DNA of 64,000 nucleotides from Hyphomicrobium denitrificans 1NES1 (GTDB taxonomy: Bacteria > Pseudomonadota > Alphaproteobacteria > Rhizobiales > Hyphomicrobiaceae): assembly GCF_000230975.2 (NCBI RefSeq), contig NC_021172.1, positions 3,658,001 to 3,722,000 on the forward strand, given 5' to 3'. Positions within the stretch are counted from its first letter, which is position 1, and each line of letters starts with the position of its first letter. Under the pieces are notes generated by a model, which saw only the letters and a program-made list of their open reading frames with translations, did no database searches and was not told where the DNA came from. Position numbers and translations under genes: made by a program. Shown here one piece after another: positions 25,701-32,859 of the stretch.

Positions 25701-26902
25701 AGTTCGGGTTGCTCCCCTTAGTTCGCGATATGCGGAAGGCGTTGTTGAGCGGTGACGATGATTTGCGCAGGCTGTCTCGTCTGTCTGCTGCGAACATGGA
25801 ACTTGAGTTTAACTCTCGCATGGCGGCAATGGGCGATCTTGGGAACGTCTATTCCCAGGCGGACCCAATGTACAAAATGCGTCGGATGGCAGAAGAGTTT
25901 TCAAAGTATTCAGGCATCACGTATTGGAACACCTTCGTCAAACAGGTTGCCTACAACACAACGCAGGCTCGGATTGTTCAGAATGCTATGGCCGGTTGGG
26001 CAAAGGCATCTAAGGGCGAACGAGCTTGGATGGCGTCTCTTGGAATTGACGAGGGGCGATTAGCGCAGTTCCGCGATCACTACCTTACGCAGCCTGACAA
26101 CCGGAAACTTGCTGCCGGTATTCCCGTAGCTCATTGGGATACGTGGGCAGATAAGAAGGTTGGTGAGGCATTCCGTCAAGCCGTCTACAACGAGAGCTTC
26201 AACACGATTACGACGCCGACGTTTTCTGATCGCATAGCTTGGGCAGGTTCGCCAGTCGGTCGCACAGTGCTTCAGTTCCGAAACTTTATGATCGCTCAGC
26301 AAATGCGGCTGATCGGGCGAAACGTGCAGCTTGCTTCAATCGACAAACAGTACGCCGCTAACGTCTACACCGGACTTATGGGCCTCGTGTTCATGGGTGC
26401 TCTGATCGATGCAACGAAGCGAGTTGTGAACGACCAAGGTTTGACCGGCACTCGGGGTGAAGACGGCGCTTGGGAAAAGTACGTTCAGGAGTGGCACGAT
26501 AAACCGTCTCAGCAACTTTATAATGCCCTAGATCGTTCGAGCGTGTTTGGTGTTCTGTTCGAGGGCTCAAACATTCTCGACAAGCTCGGCCTTCCCTCTA
26601 TCCAGTCTGCCGGTCGGTTTGTAACTGGCGAAGACAAGGACGAATTGGGCGGGACTTCACGAACTCGGAATGTGAGCACGGCGGGAGTCTTGTTTGGTCC
26701 GAGCCTTGGGCAGTTGGACGATTTGCAGAAGACACTTCGTTCCGTGAGCGACGGTGTGTTTGATCCTGACCACCAGTTGACGAGGCAGGATTACAGGCGG
26801 GCTATGCGTATGATCCCCGGCAGTTCAATCTTCTGGTTGAAGCCTGTCTTGAACGAAGGAGAGCGATACGTCGGGAACGTGATGGATTGGCCACGAAATT
26901 AA
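22733..26902 (+). CDS. very large phage-type ejection/internal-virion or polyvalent protein
   Basis: 1,389 residues from ATG 22733. Residues ~150-250 are Gly/Ala-rich and hydrophobic (GWTGAALGFAAGLADVPTLL, ATILSGVLGASVHGILGG). Residues ~560-745 form a long, charged coiled coil. The C-terminal third (~930-1300) has segments typical of large podovirus internal-virion or LPD38-like polyvalent proteins (YSQADPMYKMRRMAEEFSKY, RIAWAGSPVGRTVLQFRNFM). Such proteins travel in the capsid and enter the recipient cell with the DNA, some forming an envelope channel. No Cys-, Ser- or Zn-protease or lytic motif is obvious. It takes up one sixth of the element although no other virion gene is recognisable. 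Confidence 0.6.
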   Translation: MTDNVDKLPGELARNLAKYQEDMTPEEGALILAPTNPDELIEAHNTVAWAAHSLSQAAMTPEDLDPSFAEIVGAEFRQHNTIGSIFSSKALANALSEQDDSRPLTHHDIVQKVEAQNFQPYFDYFKGARTEAEFDAIHADIERELEDKRIQQASGWTGAALGFAAGLADVPTLLPGGIAVKGAAKLGSAARAALETALAGTLASTVGEIPLQASQQLRTKEDAALSIGSATILSGVLGASVHGILGGEATKAIDRLDNVRADAATGFKQATTAGAKQLDIYEQTAARGLDGPDRLFSGGAFESLEKLGNVPFVGDLLRNPRIDSEGSMSGAVRDIIARMTNNPSISSQNAAGIASKESVQAIIGRYHGEWAQAVREVNEIWRKNKAAYGNDREAFNDKIATSLANGQMFEDPVINQAAQVMHDRIFEPIKNDLIKNGMFTEDLQPKNSIGYFPIVYDANQVMAQKGDFLSYHAGAYQREIEDQARQALIAKGVKASDVEDAKIANLGVSKKVLKVDENGAPVINPKTGKQAIETQVVTPGTVGETRVEAWKAFQADSARITGERDKALESFDKDEAAPAPTIDAEGNTVSDLRPHFEQRDKIKDARINATVVRDEKLQDIAAQRQKDVDEVQDAWRQKNIEGSLTRDQRRIATLERDKQISRIDAAAEKEAGRVRRETEKEIRKFDGQLKEVRKTVVEEHAVRIDASRTERDRLIAEAEDEGRANVLAARGVKLEDGVENTLRKYTRNGAIDAERVAKDAEARAQGLYDAITGKTRYIFGHELPGSTRGYFKARKNPAYHTDLMDRRWVVRDPMKLSEMYVHAAGTDAALGTIFKKSVPKIGDDGKKLVDEAGKPVMHEVGDVGLSEALKKVTAEYDNLLSNVTVPKEVQAKLEKKYHNDPAKLAENMNVARREAEKNIQYRRDRDIANIELLRDFARGVQKNPSPASITRAAEAVGIFNYVTKMGGTVLSSLGDPINIALSQGFGNAVKFGLLPLVRDMRKALLSGDDDLRRLSRLSAANMELEFNSRMAAMGDLGNVYSQADPMYKMRRMAEEFSKYSGITYWNTFVKQVAYNTTQARIVQNAMAGWAKASKGERAWMASLGIDEGRLAQFRDHYLTQPDNRKLAAGIPVAHWDTWADKKVGEAFRQAVYNESFNTITTPTFSDRIAWAGSPVGRTVLQFRNFMIAQQMRLIGRNVQLASIDKQYAANVYTGLMGLVFMGALIDATKRVVNDQGLTGTRGEDGAWEKYVQEWHDKPSQQLYNALDRSSVFGVLFEGSNILDKLGLPSIQSAGRFVTGEDKDELGGTSRTRNVSTAGVLFGPSLGQLDDLQKTLRSVSDGVFDPDHQLTRQDYRRAMRMIPGSSIFWLKPVLNEGERYVGNVMDWPRN

Positions 26903-26923
26903 AAACAACGCGGGGAGAACCGC

Positions 26924-28006
26924 CTAAGGCTGCCTTAACTCCGGAACGCTGTTTATTGGGTAGTCGGTCGTTCTAATAAATTTAAGGGACTCGACTCGGA
27001 TGCCATTCGAGCGATCATCAAGGGTTCGCAACTCAAGTTCAAACTTGTTCGCTGTTTCGGATGATGATTTGGCGAGATCATCAGCTATTTTTTGGAGATC
27101 GGCAGTTGATTTCGCCGAATCGATTTCAGGAGTTGCGTCAGCACCCAACGATGTTTTTAGCATGGAGGCCTGTGAGGCCAGCGTTAAAGCAGAGGCGATC
27201 ACTGTCAAAGTTTGTGAGGCCGCTTGAGCCCGACGCGACCGCTCCAATGCAGCCTGTAGCTGGTTTTCGATTTCGTGAACTTTACTTTCAGTCTCTGCCT
27301 GTTGCCTTTGCAGTTCAGTAATGCGAGCGCGTTCTTCGGCGCTTTTCACCTTATTTTGCATCTGTACCACAGCAAGCTCTAGTGCCCGTGTCTGAGCGGC
27401 TTTGTTTTCAGCGTCTAATAATTTTTCATCGGCAAATCGACGTGCCGTGTCGTTTATAAGTTGTGTAGCTGGTATAGTTGATGCCTTAATTTTGTTCCCC
27501 TCTTTCGAGAACCACAGGAAGTAGGACATCGACCTATCTATTGTTGCCCCGGTGCTCGGAGCAGGGGCAATCGTGTCTTGTTGTTGGGCGGCTGTGTTTA
27601 CAGAAAGTGGCGATGTTCCTGCTCCTACCAGTTGGACGCCGTCGCCAACCACGGAATAAAAGGGCGTTTCACCTTCAACTTTTTGAATATCAACTCGGTA
27701 TAAAACTCCAGTTTGGCCCGTCGTTTTCAAAAGTTCTGCAATATTGTTGTCTTCGTGTTTTAGGTACTTTTGAATGACGTGGCTCAAACCCCACTTATTA
27801 AATGCTCCGGCGGCGGATTGTGCCAACGAAGCGGCGGCTGAAGCTGTGGTGGCACGGGCTGTCATTGATGAAGGCACAGCAAGGCCGTACGGATCAGGAG
27901 GGCCGCTGCCAGTTCCGGAAGTAGCGGCAAAACATGCGTGGGGCGGACCGGCAATAGTGGCAATGAGCACGAAGACGGCAAGCTTAGATGGAGAATAAAT
28001 CATCAC
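26924..28006 (-). CDS. exported coiled-coil protein (Sec), partner of the Tat-exported protein
   Basis: 360 residues. Clear Sec signal peptide (LAVFVLIATIAGPPHACFA), cleavage likely after CFA. The mature part has a beta-rich region (VLYRVDIQKVEGETPFYSVV), a Pro/Thr linker, a long coiled coil (~205-275; AEERARITELQRQQAETESK) and a hydrophobic helix (TLTVIASALTLASQASML). Its start overlaps the stop of the upstream gene by four bases, so the pair is translationally coupled. No family recognised. Exported helical pairs with a hydrophobic segment include two-component pore-forming proteins, but that is only an analogy. Confidence 0.6.
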   Translation of the reverse strand: MMIYSPSKLAVFVLIATIAGPPHACFAATSGTGSGPPDPYGLAVPSSMTARATTASAAASLAQSAAGAFNKWGLSHVIQKYLKHEDNNIAELLKTTGQTGVLYRVDIQKVEGETPFYSVVGDGVQLVGAGTSPLSVNTAAQQQDTIAPAPSTGATIDRSMSYFLWFSKEGNKIKASTIPATQLINDTARRFADEKLLDAENKAAQTRALELAVVQMQNKVKSAEERARITELQRQQAETESKVHEIENQLQAALERSRRAQAASQTLTVIASALTLASQASMLKTSLGADATPEIDSAKSTADLQKIADDLAKSSSETANKFELELRTLDDRSNGIRVESLKFIRTTDYPINSVPELRQP

Positions 28007-29385
28007 GAATACCTTCTAAGTAACTCGTGTAAATTCTGAATACCAACCTCCGCTGCGACGACTGCGTTACTGCCGAGCGCAATCCGGCTCCTTTCAAAGT
28101 TGATTTGATCAATAATTAAGCTCAGGGCATCGAACGTAGCTGACATATCAGTTCGTCTCTTCATCGCTTGCATATGTGCGAGTCTTGCATTCGCGTCAGG
28201 GATACTTGCGGTGTCAATTTGACAAAGCGAATCTGAAGGGACAGCGGGATCACCAGCGTTTGCCCTCCTGTCTGATGCTTTCTCCAAAACAAAATTTAGA
28301 ATTCCCGTCGGCTTGCCGTCAATTTTTAGTTCTTCCTCTTTCAATGTTACATCGAGTGCGAGCCGATCATGGGCTCCGTCGCGAGCGTTTCTTATTTTTA
28401 GACTTCCGTGGCACATCCTTCGCGCGACTTGGTTTGGCTCAGTGAGCGGTGCTGATTGCGGGCGAGAGTCAATCGGATCGAACGAAGCAGCTGGTTTGAC
28501 TAAATTATAAGGTGCCAACTCATTGAATTGATAGCAACCTATATCATCGTTCAGCCACTCTGCGTCGTCGTGGTCATTCACCCCAGTACAAGCAAGTAAC
28601 ACGGAACTGGGGACCATTTTTAGGGACGCTCCGATAGGATTGAGCGATGCAGCCTTCATTTGGTCAGTTAGTCTGTTTTTTGCACTCATAGCGTATGACA
28701 TGGCAGAGTTAGGATTGCTTGGATCAACTACGCTATTGAGCCATGGAAGATAAACTTCGCGTATCGTAGAAGTGATTTCAAAGTTATTGTACCCAAGCAG
28801 GTTTTTTAGGTTCGTCTCTACAAACCCCAAAGGGCAAGCGACAAGAGCTGTTACGGGGTCTGTTAAATTTAAGACATTGACCTGTTGCCGGGCTGATTCG
28901 AGTCGAAAGAGAAGTTGTGAGAACACACGTTGAGTATTCGGATTTGTTCGCCACTGCTCATCGCTGATGGAGGGGTCATGCGATTTAAGCAATTCGACAT
29001 AACCTCTGATAACCGCAAGCAATTCTGTTTGCAGTCGTCGTGTGTCTTGCTGCTTTAGTAACTGATCTATTTGATCCGGCAACTCGTCCAATTTTGTTAG
29101 GACGGCGGCTAGTTCCGTTTGAATCTCGGTGAGCTTCTGAAGCGCAACCTTCAAAAGCTGATAATTGGCGCTGATAATTTCACCAATTCCGCCGTCGCTA
29201 CGATTATTGGCGGCGACCATGCTTGCCACCATCGAAGCAACCGCAATTGCAACTTGGACCCAAGCTTGCGCGAGAGAAGGGAAGAGTGTGAGAAGGGGAG
29301 TACCAACGAAAGCTGCTTTACCAATTGTGCGAGCCGAAAAAATTAACACGGTACTCTTCAGAAACTTTCGGCGGTCCATCGTCAT
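28003..29385 (-). CDS. exported protein with twin-arginine signal, first gene of a coupled pair
   Basis: 460 residues from the ATG at 29385. The frame is open further upstream, but the signal peptide fixes the start: MTMDRRKFLKSTVLIFS carries the Tat motif (Arg-Arg-Lys-Phe-Leu-Lys), with a hydrophobic core and a likely cleavage near SLAQAWV. A short hydrophobic stretch follows (VQVAIAVASMVASMVAA), then helices with heptad spacing (LTKLDELPDQIDQLLKQQDT). The rest is mixed and unrecognised, with four or more Cys residues. Tat export implies folding in the cytoplasm before transport. Cargo gene of unknown role; no toxin or enzyme motif is visible. Confidence 0.6.
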   Translation of the reverse strand: MTMDRRKFLKSTVLIFSARTIGKAAFVGTPLLTLFPSLAQAWVQVAIAVASMVASMVAANNRSDGGIGEIISANYQLLKVALQKLTEIQTELAAVLTKLDELPDQIDQLLKQQDTRRLQTELLAVIRGYVELLKSHDPSISDEQWRTNPNTQRVFSQLLFRLESARQQVNVLNLTDPVTALVACPLGFVETNLKNLLGYNNFEITSTIREVYLPWLNSVVDPSNPNSAMSYAMSAKNRLTDQMKAASLNPIGASLKMVPSSVLLACTGVNDHDDAEWLNDDIGCYQFNELAPYNLVKPAASFDPIDSRPQSAPLTEPNQVARRMCHGSLKIRNARDGAHDRLALDVTLKEEELKIDGKPTGILNFVLEKASDRRANAGDPAVPSDSLCQIDTASIPDANARLAHMQAMKRRTDMSATFDALSLIIDQINFERSRIALGSNAVVAAEVGIQNLHELLRRYS

Positions 29386-29428
29386 GCGATTTTGACCCGC
29401 AAAATAATCGAAGCATTCGAATCGGCGT

Positions 29429-30388
29429 GTGGGGCACTTGAGCCTTTGCCCAGACTTATGGAAAAATAGAAACAAAGTTGTGACTTGTAAAGCAACACCG
29501 ATAACGTCTGAAATCGTGCGGTCAGCGTTAGGAAAAAAGCACATCTTCTCGCTTCGACAACTCGCCAAAGCCATTGGCGTACACCGCGAAAAGCTCCGAA
29601 GAGTCATCAAGGCTGATCCCGCGCTTGCCCGTTTGACCGACCCCATCAGAGGTTGGAACGGGCCACGCGGCGGGCGAACCATTGAAGACCGTGTTGCGAT
29701 AATTGAAGAAGCAAAGCGCGCGGGCAAGGTCCGAACAGTGGCCGACGCACTTATAATCTCGGACATTCATTGGGTTCGGTACAATCAGTATCTAAAACAG
29801 TCCGAGGCATGGCGGCGTGCTTTTGGTGGCATACCGTTCCCTGATCCTCCGCACGCTGTGTATGGCACGGGGCATAGGGCACACGTTCTCTATACGAAAT
29901 ATGTTCGCGAGAACGAGGCCAAGGGGATTGCTCAGCCGGAAGCGTCTTGGGGTGCGCTCGACAAGGCCATGAGGGCCGTTGAAAAACACATAAAGAAGAA
30001 GAACGCTGAATGCCGAAAGCTGAAGTGGGGTGACGCTTCAATCGATGTGCAGAAGAGAAAGCGGCGAGGAAGGAAGCAAAAGTTTTTCACGAAGAAGGAC
30101 GCGGACAAGATCGCGAAGAGAAGATTATCGCACTTCTCAACTTACAACCTCCTTCGCTATCTCGCGGCTAGTTCGGGGAAGACTGTTGACGAGGTGGCAG
30201 CAGAAGGGGCAACGACGGCTCTAAGGAAGAAGTACTTCGCTGCGATTGCCGAAATGCGAGACAAGAAGTCGTTCAAGGAAGCGGTGGTACGGACTGCGCA
30301 GAAAAAGAAAGAACGTGCAGAGCTAGAAGCTAAGGCGGCAAAGTTCAGGAAGAGGCCGGATTTAGTTCGCCATCAATTTTCTTGTTAG
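29429..30388 (+). CDS. putative HTH DNA-binding protein, basic C-terminus
   Basis: Up to 319 residues. IFSLRQLAKAIGVHREKLRR near the N-terminus looks like a helix-turn-helix. The middle has a Trp/Tyr-rich segment (DIHWVRYNQYLKQSEAWRRA), and the last 120 residues are strongly basic (KKKNAECRKLKWGD, KRKRRGRKQKFFTKKDADKI). GTG at 29429 is the longest start; GTG at 29480 is an alternative. It is divergent from the exported pair, with a short shared promoter region, and its stop overlaps the convergent TIR gene by four bases. It may regulate either neighbour. Confidence 0.5.
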   Translation: MGHLSLCPDLWKNRNKVVTCKATPITSEIVRSALGKKHIFSLRQLAKAIGVHREKLRRVIKADPALARLTDPIRGWNGPRGGRTIEDRVAIIEEAKRAGKVRTVADALIISDIHWVRYNQYLKQSEAWRRAFGGIPFPDPPHAVYGTGHRAHVLYTKYVRENEAKGIAQPEASWGALDKAMRAVEKHIKKKNAECRKLKWGDASIDVQKRKRRGRKQKFFTKKDADKIAKRRLSHFSTYNLLRYLAASSGKTVDEVAAEGATTALRKKYFAAIAEMRDKKSFKEAVVRTAQKKKERAELEAKAAKFRKRPDLVRHQFSC

Positions 30389-31330
30389 AAGGGAATTTCG
30401 TCGTCAATATTTACGGGTTCGTCGTGGTCGCCAACCGGGGCTATTCCGGCCAAGACTAGTGCTTTGTTGAGCTTATCTACGAATGATTTATCACCCATCA
30501 GTGCGGGGTACGCCGGTACGTTTTGACGAACTGTTTCCCAGGCATCGCGAGGCACATTCTCTATCGAAGCGAGTTTATCGACCCGAAAAGAAGCAAACGT
30601 AGAGTCCGCTGACGCCGCGATTGTTTTTGATAGACACTCAATTATGCGGTCGCGCGTTTTTGGGCTATCCTTTATCGCTGTAAAGACCTTCTCGGCAACT
30701 TCTACGGCATCGCCGCCAGTCTTCTCAGCTTGAAGCTCTCCTATAAAACCATAGGGGGCCGCGCCTTTGTCGAGAGGAATAATCAATACATCACGGCAAA
30801 CAGCAATTCCTACTTCTTGATCGGTCCAATTGCTCTGGCTGAAGTCCTTCGTAATAATGGCAACAAAGGCATCCATCGAATGCAGCGACCGTAAGATTTC
30901 ATCGCGCCACTTTGCAGACACTTTGATGTCATCGTGCGCGACGAACGAAGAAATGCCATAACGCTTGAGCACTTCCCGCAAATTGTGCGCGCTAGTCTTT
31001 GCGGTGTGAACGTGGCTGATGAAAACTCGGAGATGATCAGTTAGCCAATATTTGCTTTCACCAATCGAGGGCGTATCTGGGCAACGGCCCCTTGATGGTA
31101 TCAAGGCCAAGCTGCTTGGCGACATCAAACAATTGGTCTTCAGTGCAACTGTCCAAGAAATAGCGCGCAAGGCTTTCAGCGTAATAATTTCCGATGTTTT
31201 TTGGTGTGGCCAATCCCATCATTGTGAAGAACGTCAGCACGTCGTCGCGTGTCATTTCTTCGGCAATGGTATGCTGTGCTTGATTGATAGCTCGAACGCG
31301 ATCAATAGGGCGCATTATGCGAAACTGCAC
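30385..31330 (-). pseudogene. TIR-domain protein, frameshifted between N-terminal domain and TIR domain
   Basis: The first frame (GTG at 31330) encodes an ~85-residue helical domain ending GPLPRYA and then stops at 31058. The TIR domain continues in another frame: HLRVFISHVHTAKTSAHNLR, YGISSFVAHDDIKVSAKWRD, FSQSNWTDQEVGIAVCRDVL. In related proteins I recall, the chain runs PRYA-x-x-G-x-x-KYW directly into FLSH, so a single base in the CCC run near 31063 separates the frames. Many bacterial TIR proteins cleave NAD+ in antiphage defence, and Glu in WTDQE is in the expected place. Either decayed, phase-variable, programmed +1 frameshift, or an error. Confidence 0.75.
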
Positions 31331-31827
31331 CTTTTCCCCCTTTAGAAATGCGAGCAGGAATCAGAAGTCGTAAGATATGCCAAATACTGCATGCACAACC
31401 AAAATTGCGTATGATGTAAACTGAAAAAATGCAAAGTTCGCCCTGCGATCCTGATAGCTAACTAGAGTCTCATACGCGTTTTTGCCCACCCCGCCTCGAA
31501 GCACCCACCCCCTCGTTTTCGCGGACCACTACCCCACCCCCTCGCATTTCCGCAGCACATTAGCCCCCACATACGAAGCACGCGTTTGCGGAACGTCCCA
31601 TGATCCGTGCACACGGCGTGACTCGAACAAGCTAGCGTTGCTCGCGTTTGTCTGCGGCTGCGTCGTTGTTGTGCGATTAGATCGTACAAGGAGCGCAATG
31701 CTCAATCGCAATGAACCGCGTCAAAGTGGGGCGGCAAGCAGTATATTCGGCAACAACTCGTTCATCGGGGGTTCAGTGGGCCGTGGTACGTTTCCAGCAT
31801 TGAGGGGAACGGCATTCGAGCTTCACG
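31331..31827. other. intergenic, no supported gene
   Basis: About 500 bases between the TIR gene start and a small frame at 31828. It contains two imperfect CACCCCCTCG direct copies near 31505 and 31534, and should hold the TIR promoter near the right end. The open frames here look like noise. Confidence 0.4.
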
Positions 31828-32001
31828 ATGGAAAAGTTTAAAGTTGTTCTGTGGGATGACTCGTGGGCGGCCAAAAGCTGGTACGGTGGCCAAGAAGAGT
31901 GTTTGCCTTCGATCCCTTGCTCGGAATACGCAGTAGCACCGAAGCGGCACGAAGCCGACGACTGCGACGAACTATCGGCACGCGCGGGCGAAGGCGACTG
32001 A
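31828..32001 (+). CDS. possible 57-residue protein
   Basis: Starts MEKFKVVLWDDSWAAKSWYG and ends acidic (EADDCDELSARAGEGD). The Trp-rich start looks protein-like, but there is no good ribosome-binding site and no known relative. It may be a small element gene; doubtful. Confidence 0.3.
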   Translation: MEKFKVVLWDDSWAAKSWYGGQEECLPSIPCSEYAVAPKRHEADDCDELSARAGEGD

Positions 32002-32074
32002 CTTTTAGGCCTGCCTCAGCATATAGGGGCTCATGGCTAGCGACCCTCTTCCGTGGGGCACTGTTTATACGCAG

Positions 32075-32461
32075 CTAGCGGTCCTTACCTGTCAGCTTCT
32101 TTATATCGGCGTAGCGGTGCCCAATCCGACGCTCACTGATCTGCACGGGTTTGGGAAGGCGACCGTCCTGAACCATGCGCTTGACGGTAGCGACTGAGGA
32201 CCCAAGCATCCTCGCAACCTCTTCGTGCGATAGAAGCTGTTGGGCTGTTTGCTCGCGGGTTTCTGCGGTCAGGTATTCCCCGAGCTTCCGCCACGACGCA
32301 TCGTATGAATTTGCGAGTTCGGCGGCTTTCTCGTCTAACAGGTGATCAAGCACGGGGCGTATGGCTTCGCCGTACTGTTTGATAATCCGCGCTTCGTCTT
32401 GTGCCGGGAGAAGCTTCTCCCGAACCGTTGTCGTCCGCTGCTTATTCCAATCGATCCCCAT
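32075..32461 (-). CDS. AlpA/excisionase-like HTH protein at the right end
   Basis: 128 residues from ATG 32461. The C-terminal 55 residues form a MerR/AlpA-type HTH (LLSHEEVARMLGSSVATVKR, then MVQDGRLPKPVQISERRIGH and RYADIKKLTG). The N-terminal half is helical and of unknown role. Proteins of this type control excision or early transcription in P4-like elements. Its location beside the right arm-type repeats (32534-32559) fits a recombination directionality factor or regulator. The gene reads inwards. Confidence 0.75.
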   Translation of the reverse strand: MGIDWNKQRTTTVREKLLPAQDEARIIKQYGEAIRPVLDHLLDEKAAELANSYDASWRKLGEYLTAETREQTAQQLLSHEEVARMLGSSVATVKRMVQDGRLPKPVQISERRIGHRYADIKKLTGKDR

Positions 32462-32533
32462 GCCCAAAGACTCGGTGATTTGCTCAACTCGAACAAGTCA
32501 GGACGGCTTGATTCAGAAGGGGGTTTTCAGCAC

Positions 32534-32559
32534 TTTATGTGCTAGGGATGTGCTAGCGG
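32534..32559 (+). repeat. right arm-type repeat (identical to 8797-8822)
   Basis: Twenty-six bases identical to 8797-8822 and in the same orientation, with two TGTGCTAG units 11 bases apart. It lies 85 bases inside the right attachment core. Together with the left copies this is the expected set of integrase arm sites (and possibly directionality-factor sites) flanking the core in attP. Confidence 0.75.
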
Positions 32560-32643
32560 AGCAATTTGCAAGCGACGATAGTGAGGGAAATTTAAGTCTC
32601 TGATATGCTCGTAACTATCTGATTTTATTGCAATTAATTGCAA

Positions 32644-32689
32644 TGGTGCCGCTTGGGTGACTCGAACACCCGACCCCGTCATTACGAAT
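32644..32689 (-). repeat. attR: 3' half of tRNA-Thr
   Basis: Direct repeat partner of 8616-8661 (44 of 46 identical). It restores a complete tRNA gene after integration. The crossover must lie inside this segment, most likely in or near the anticodon stem-loop, as is usual for integrases targeting tRNA genes. Confidence 0.9.
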
Positions 32690-32719
32690 GACGTGCTCTA
32701 CCGGCTGAGCTAAAGCGGC
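32644..32719 (-). tRNA. tRNA-Thr (anticodon CGT), integration target
   Basis: Read on the minus strand it folds fully. The 7-bp acceptor stem is GCCGCTT/AAGCGGC, the D arm GCTCAGCCGGTAGAGC, the anticodon stem CGTCA/TGACG with loop TTCGTAA, the T stem GGGTG/CACCC with loop TTCGAGT, and the CCA is encoded. Anticodon CGT reads threonine codon ACG. The 3' half (32644-32689) is the right attachment site; the 5' half is original chromosome, while the 3' half was supplied by the element. Confidence 0.95.
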
Positions 32720-32859
32720 AAACCGTCCCGAGGATTGGACCACGCGGGAAGGCGCGAGGGATACCCTCACCGGTTCGGAATTGCAAGCGCCTCCAGCAGC
32801 GCCCGATGCGATCGCTGGCGGCTCCAAGAGCCGCATAATATGCGACCTTTCGTGACGAT

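Noticed and set aside
29386..29766. Upstream extension of the Tat-exported protein to 587 residues
   Set aside because: The Tat signal must be at the N-terminus; the upstream part is the shadow of the opposite-strand gene at 29429.
31482..31841. Plus-strand 119-residue frame near the TIR gene
   Set aside because: Low-quality composition, no ribosome-binding site, no resemblance to known proteins.
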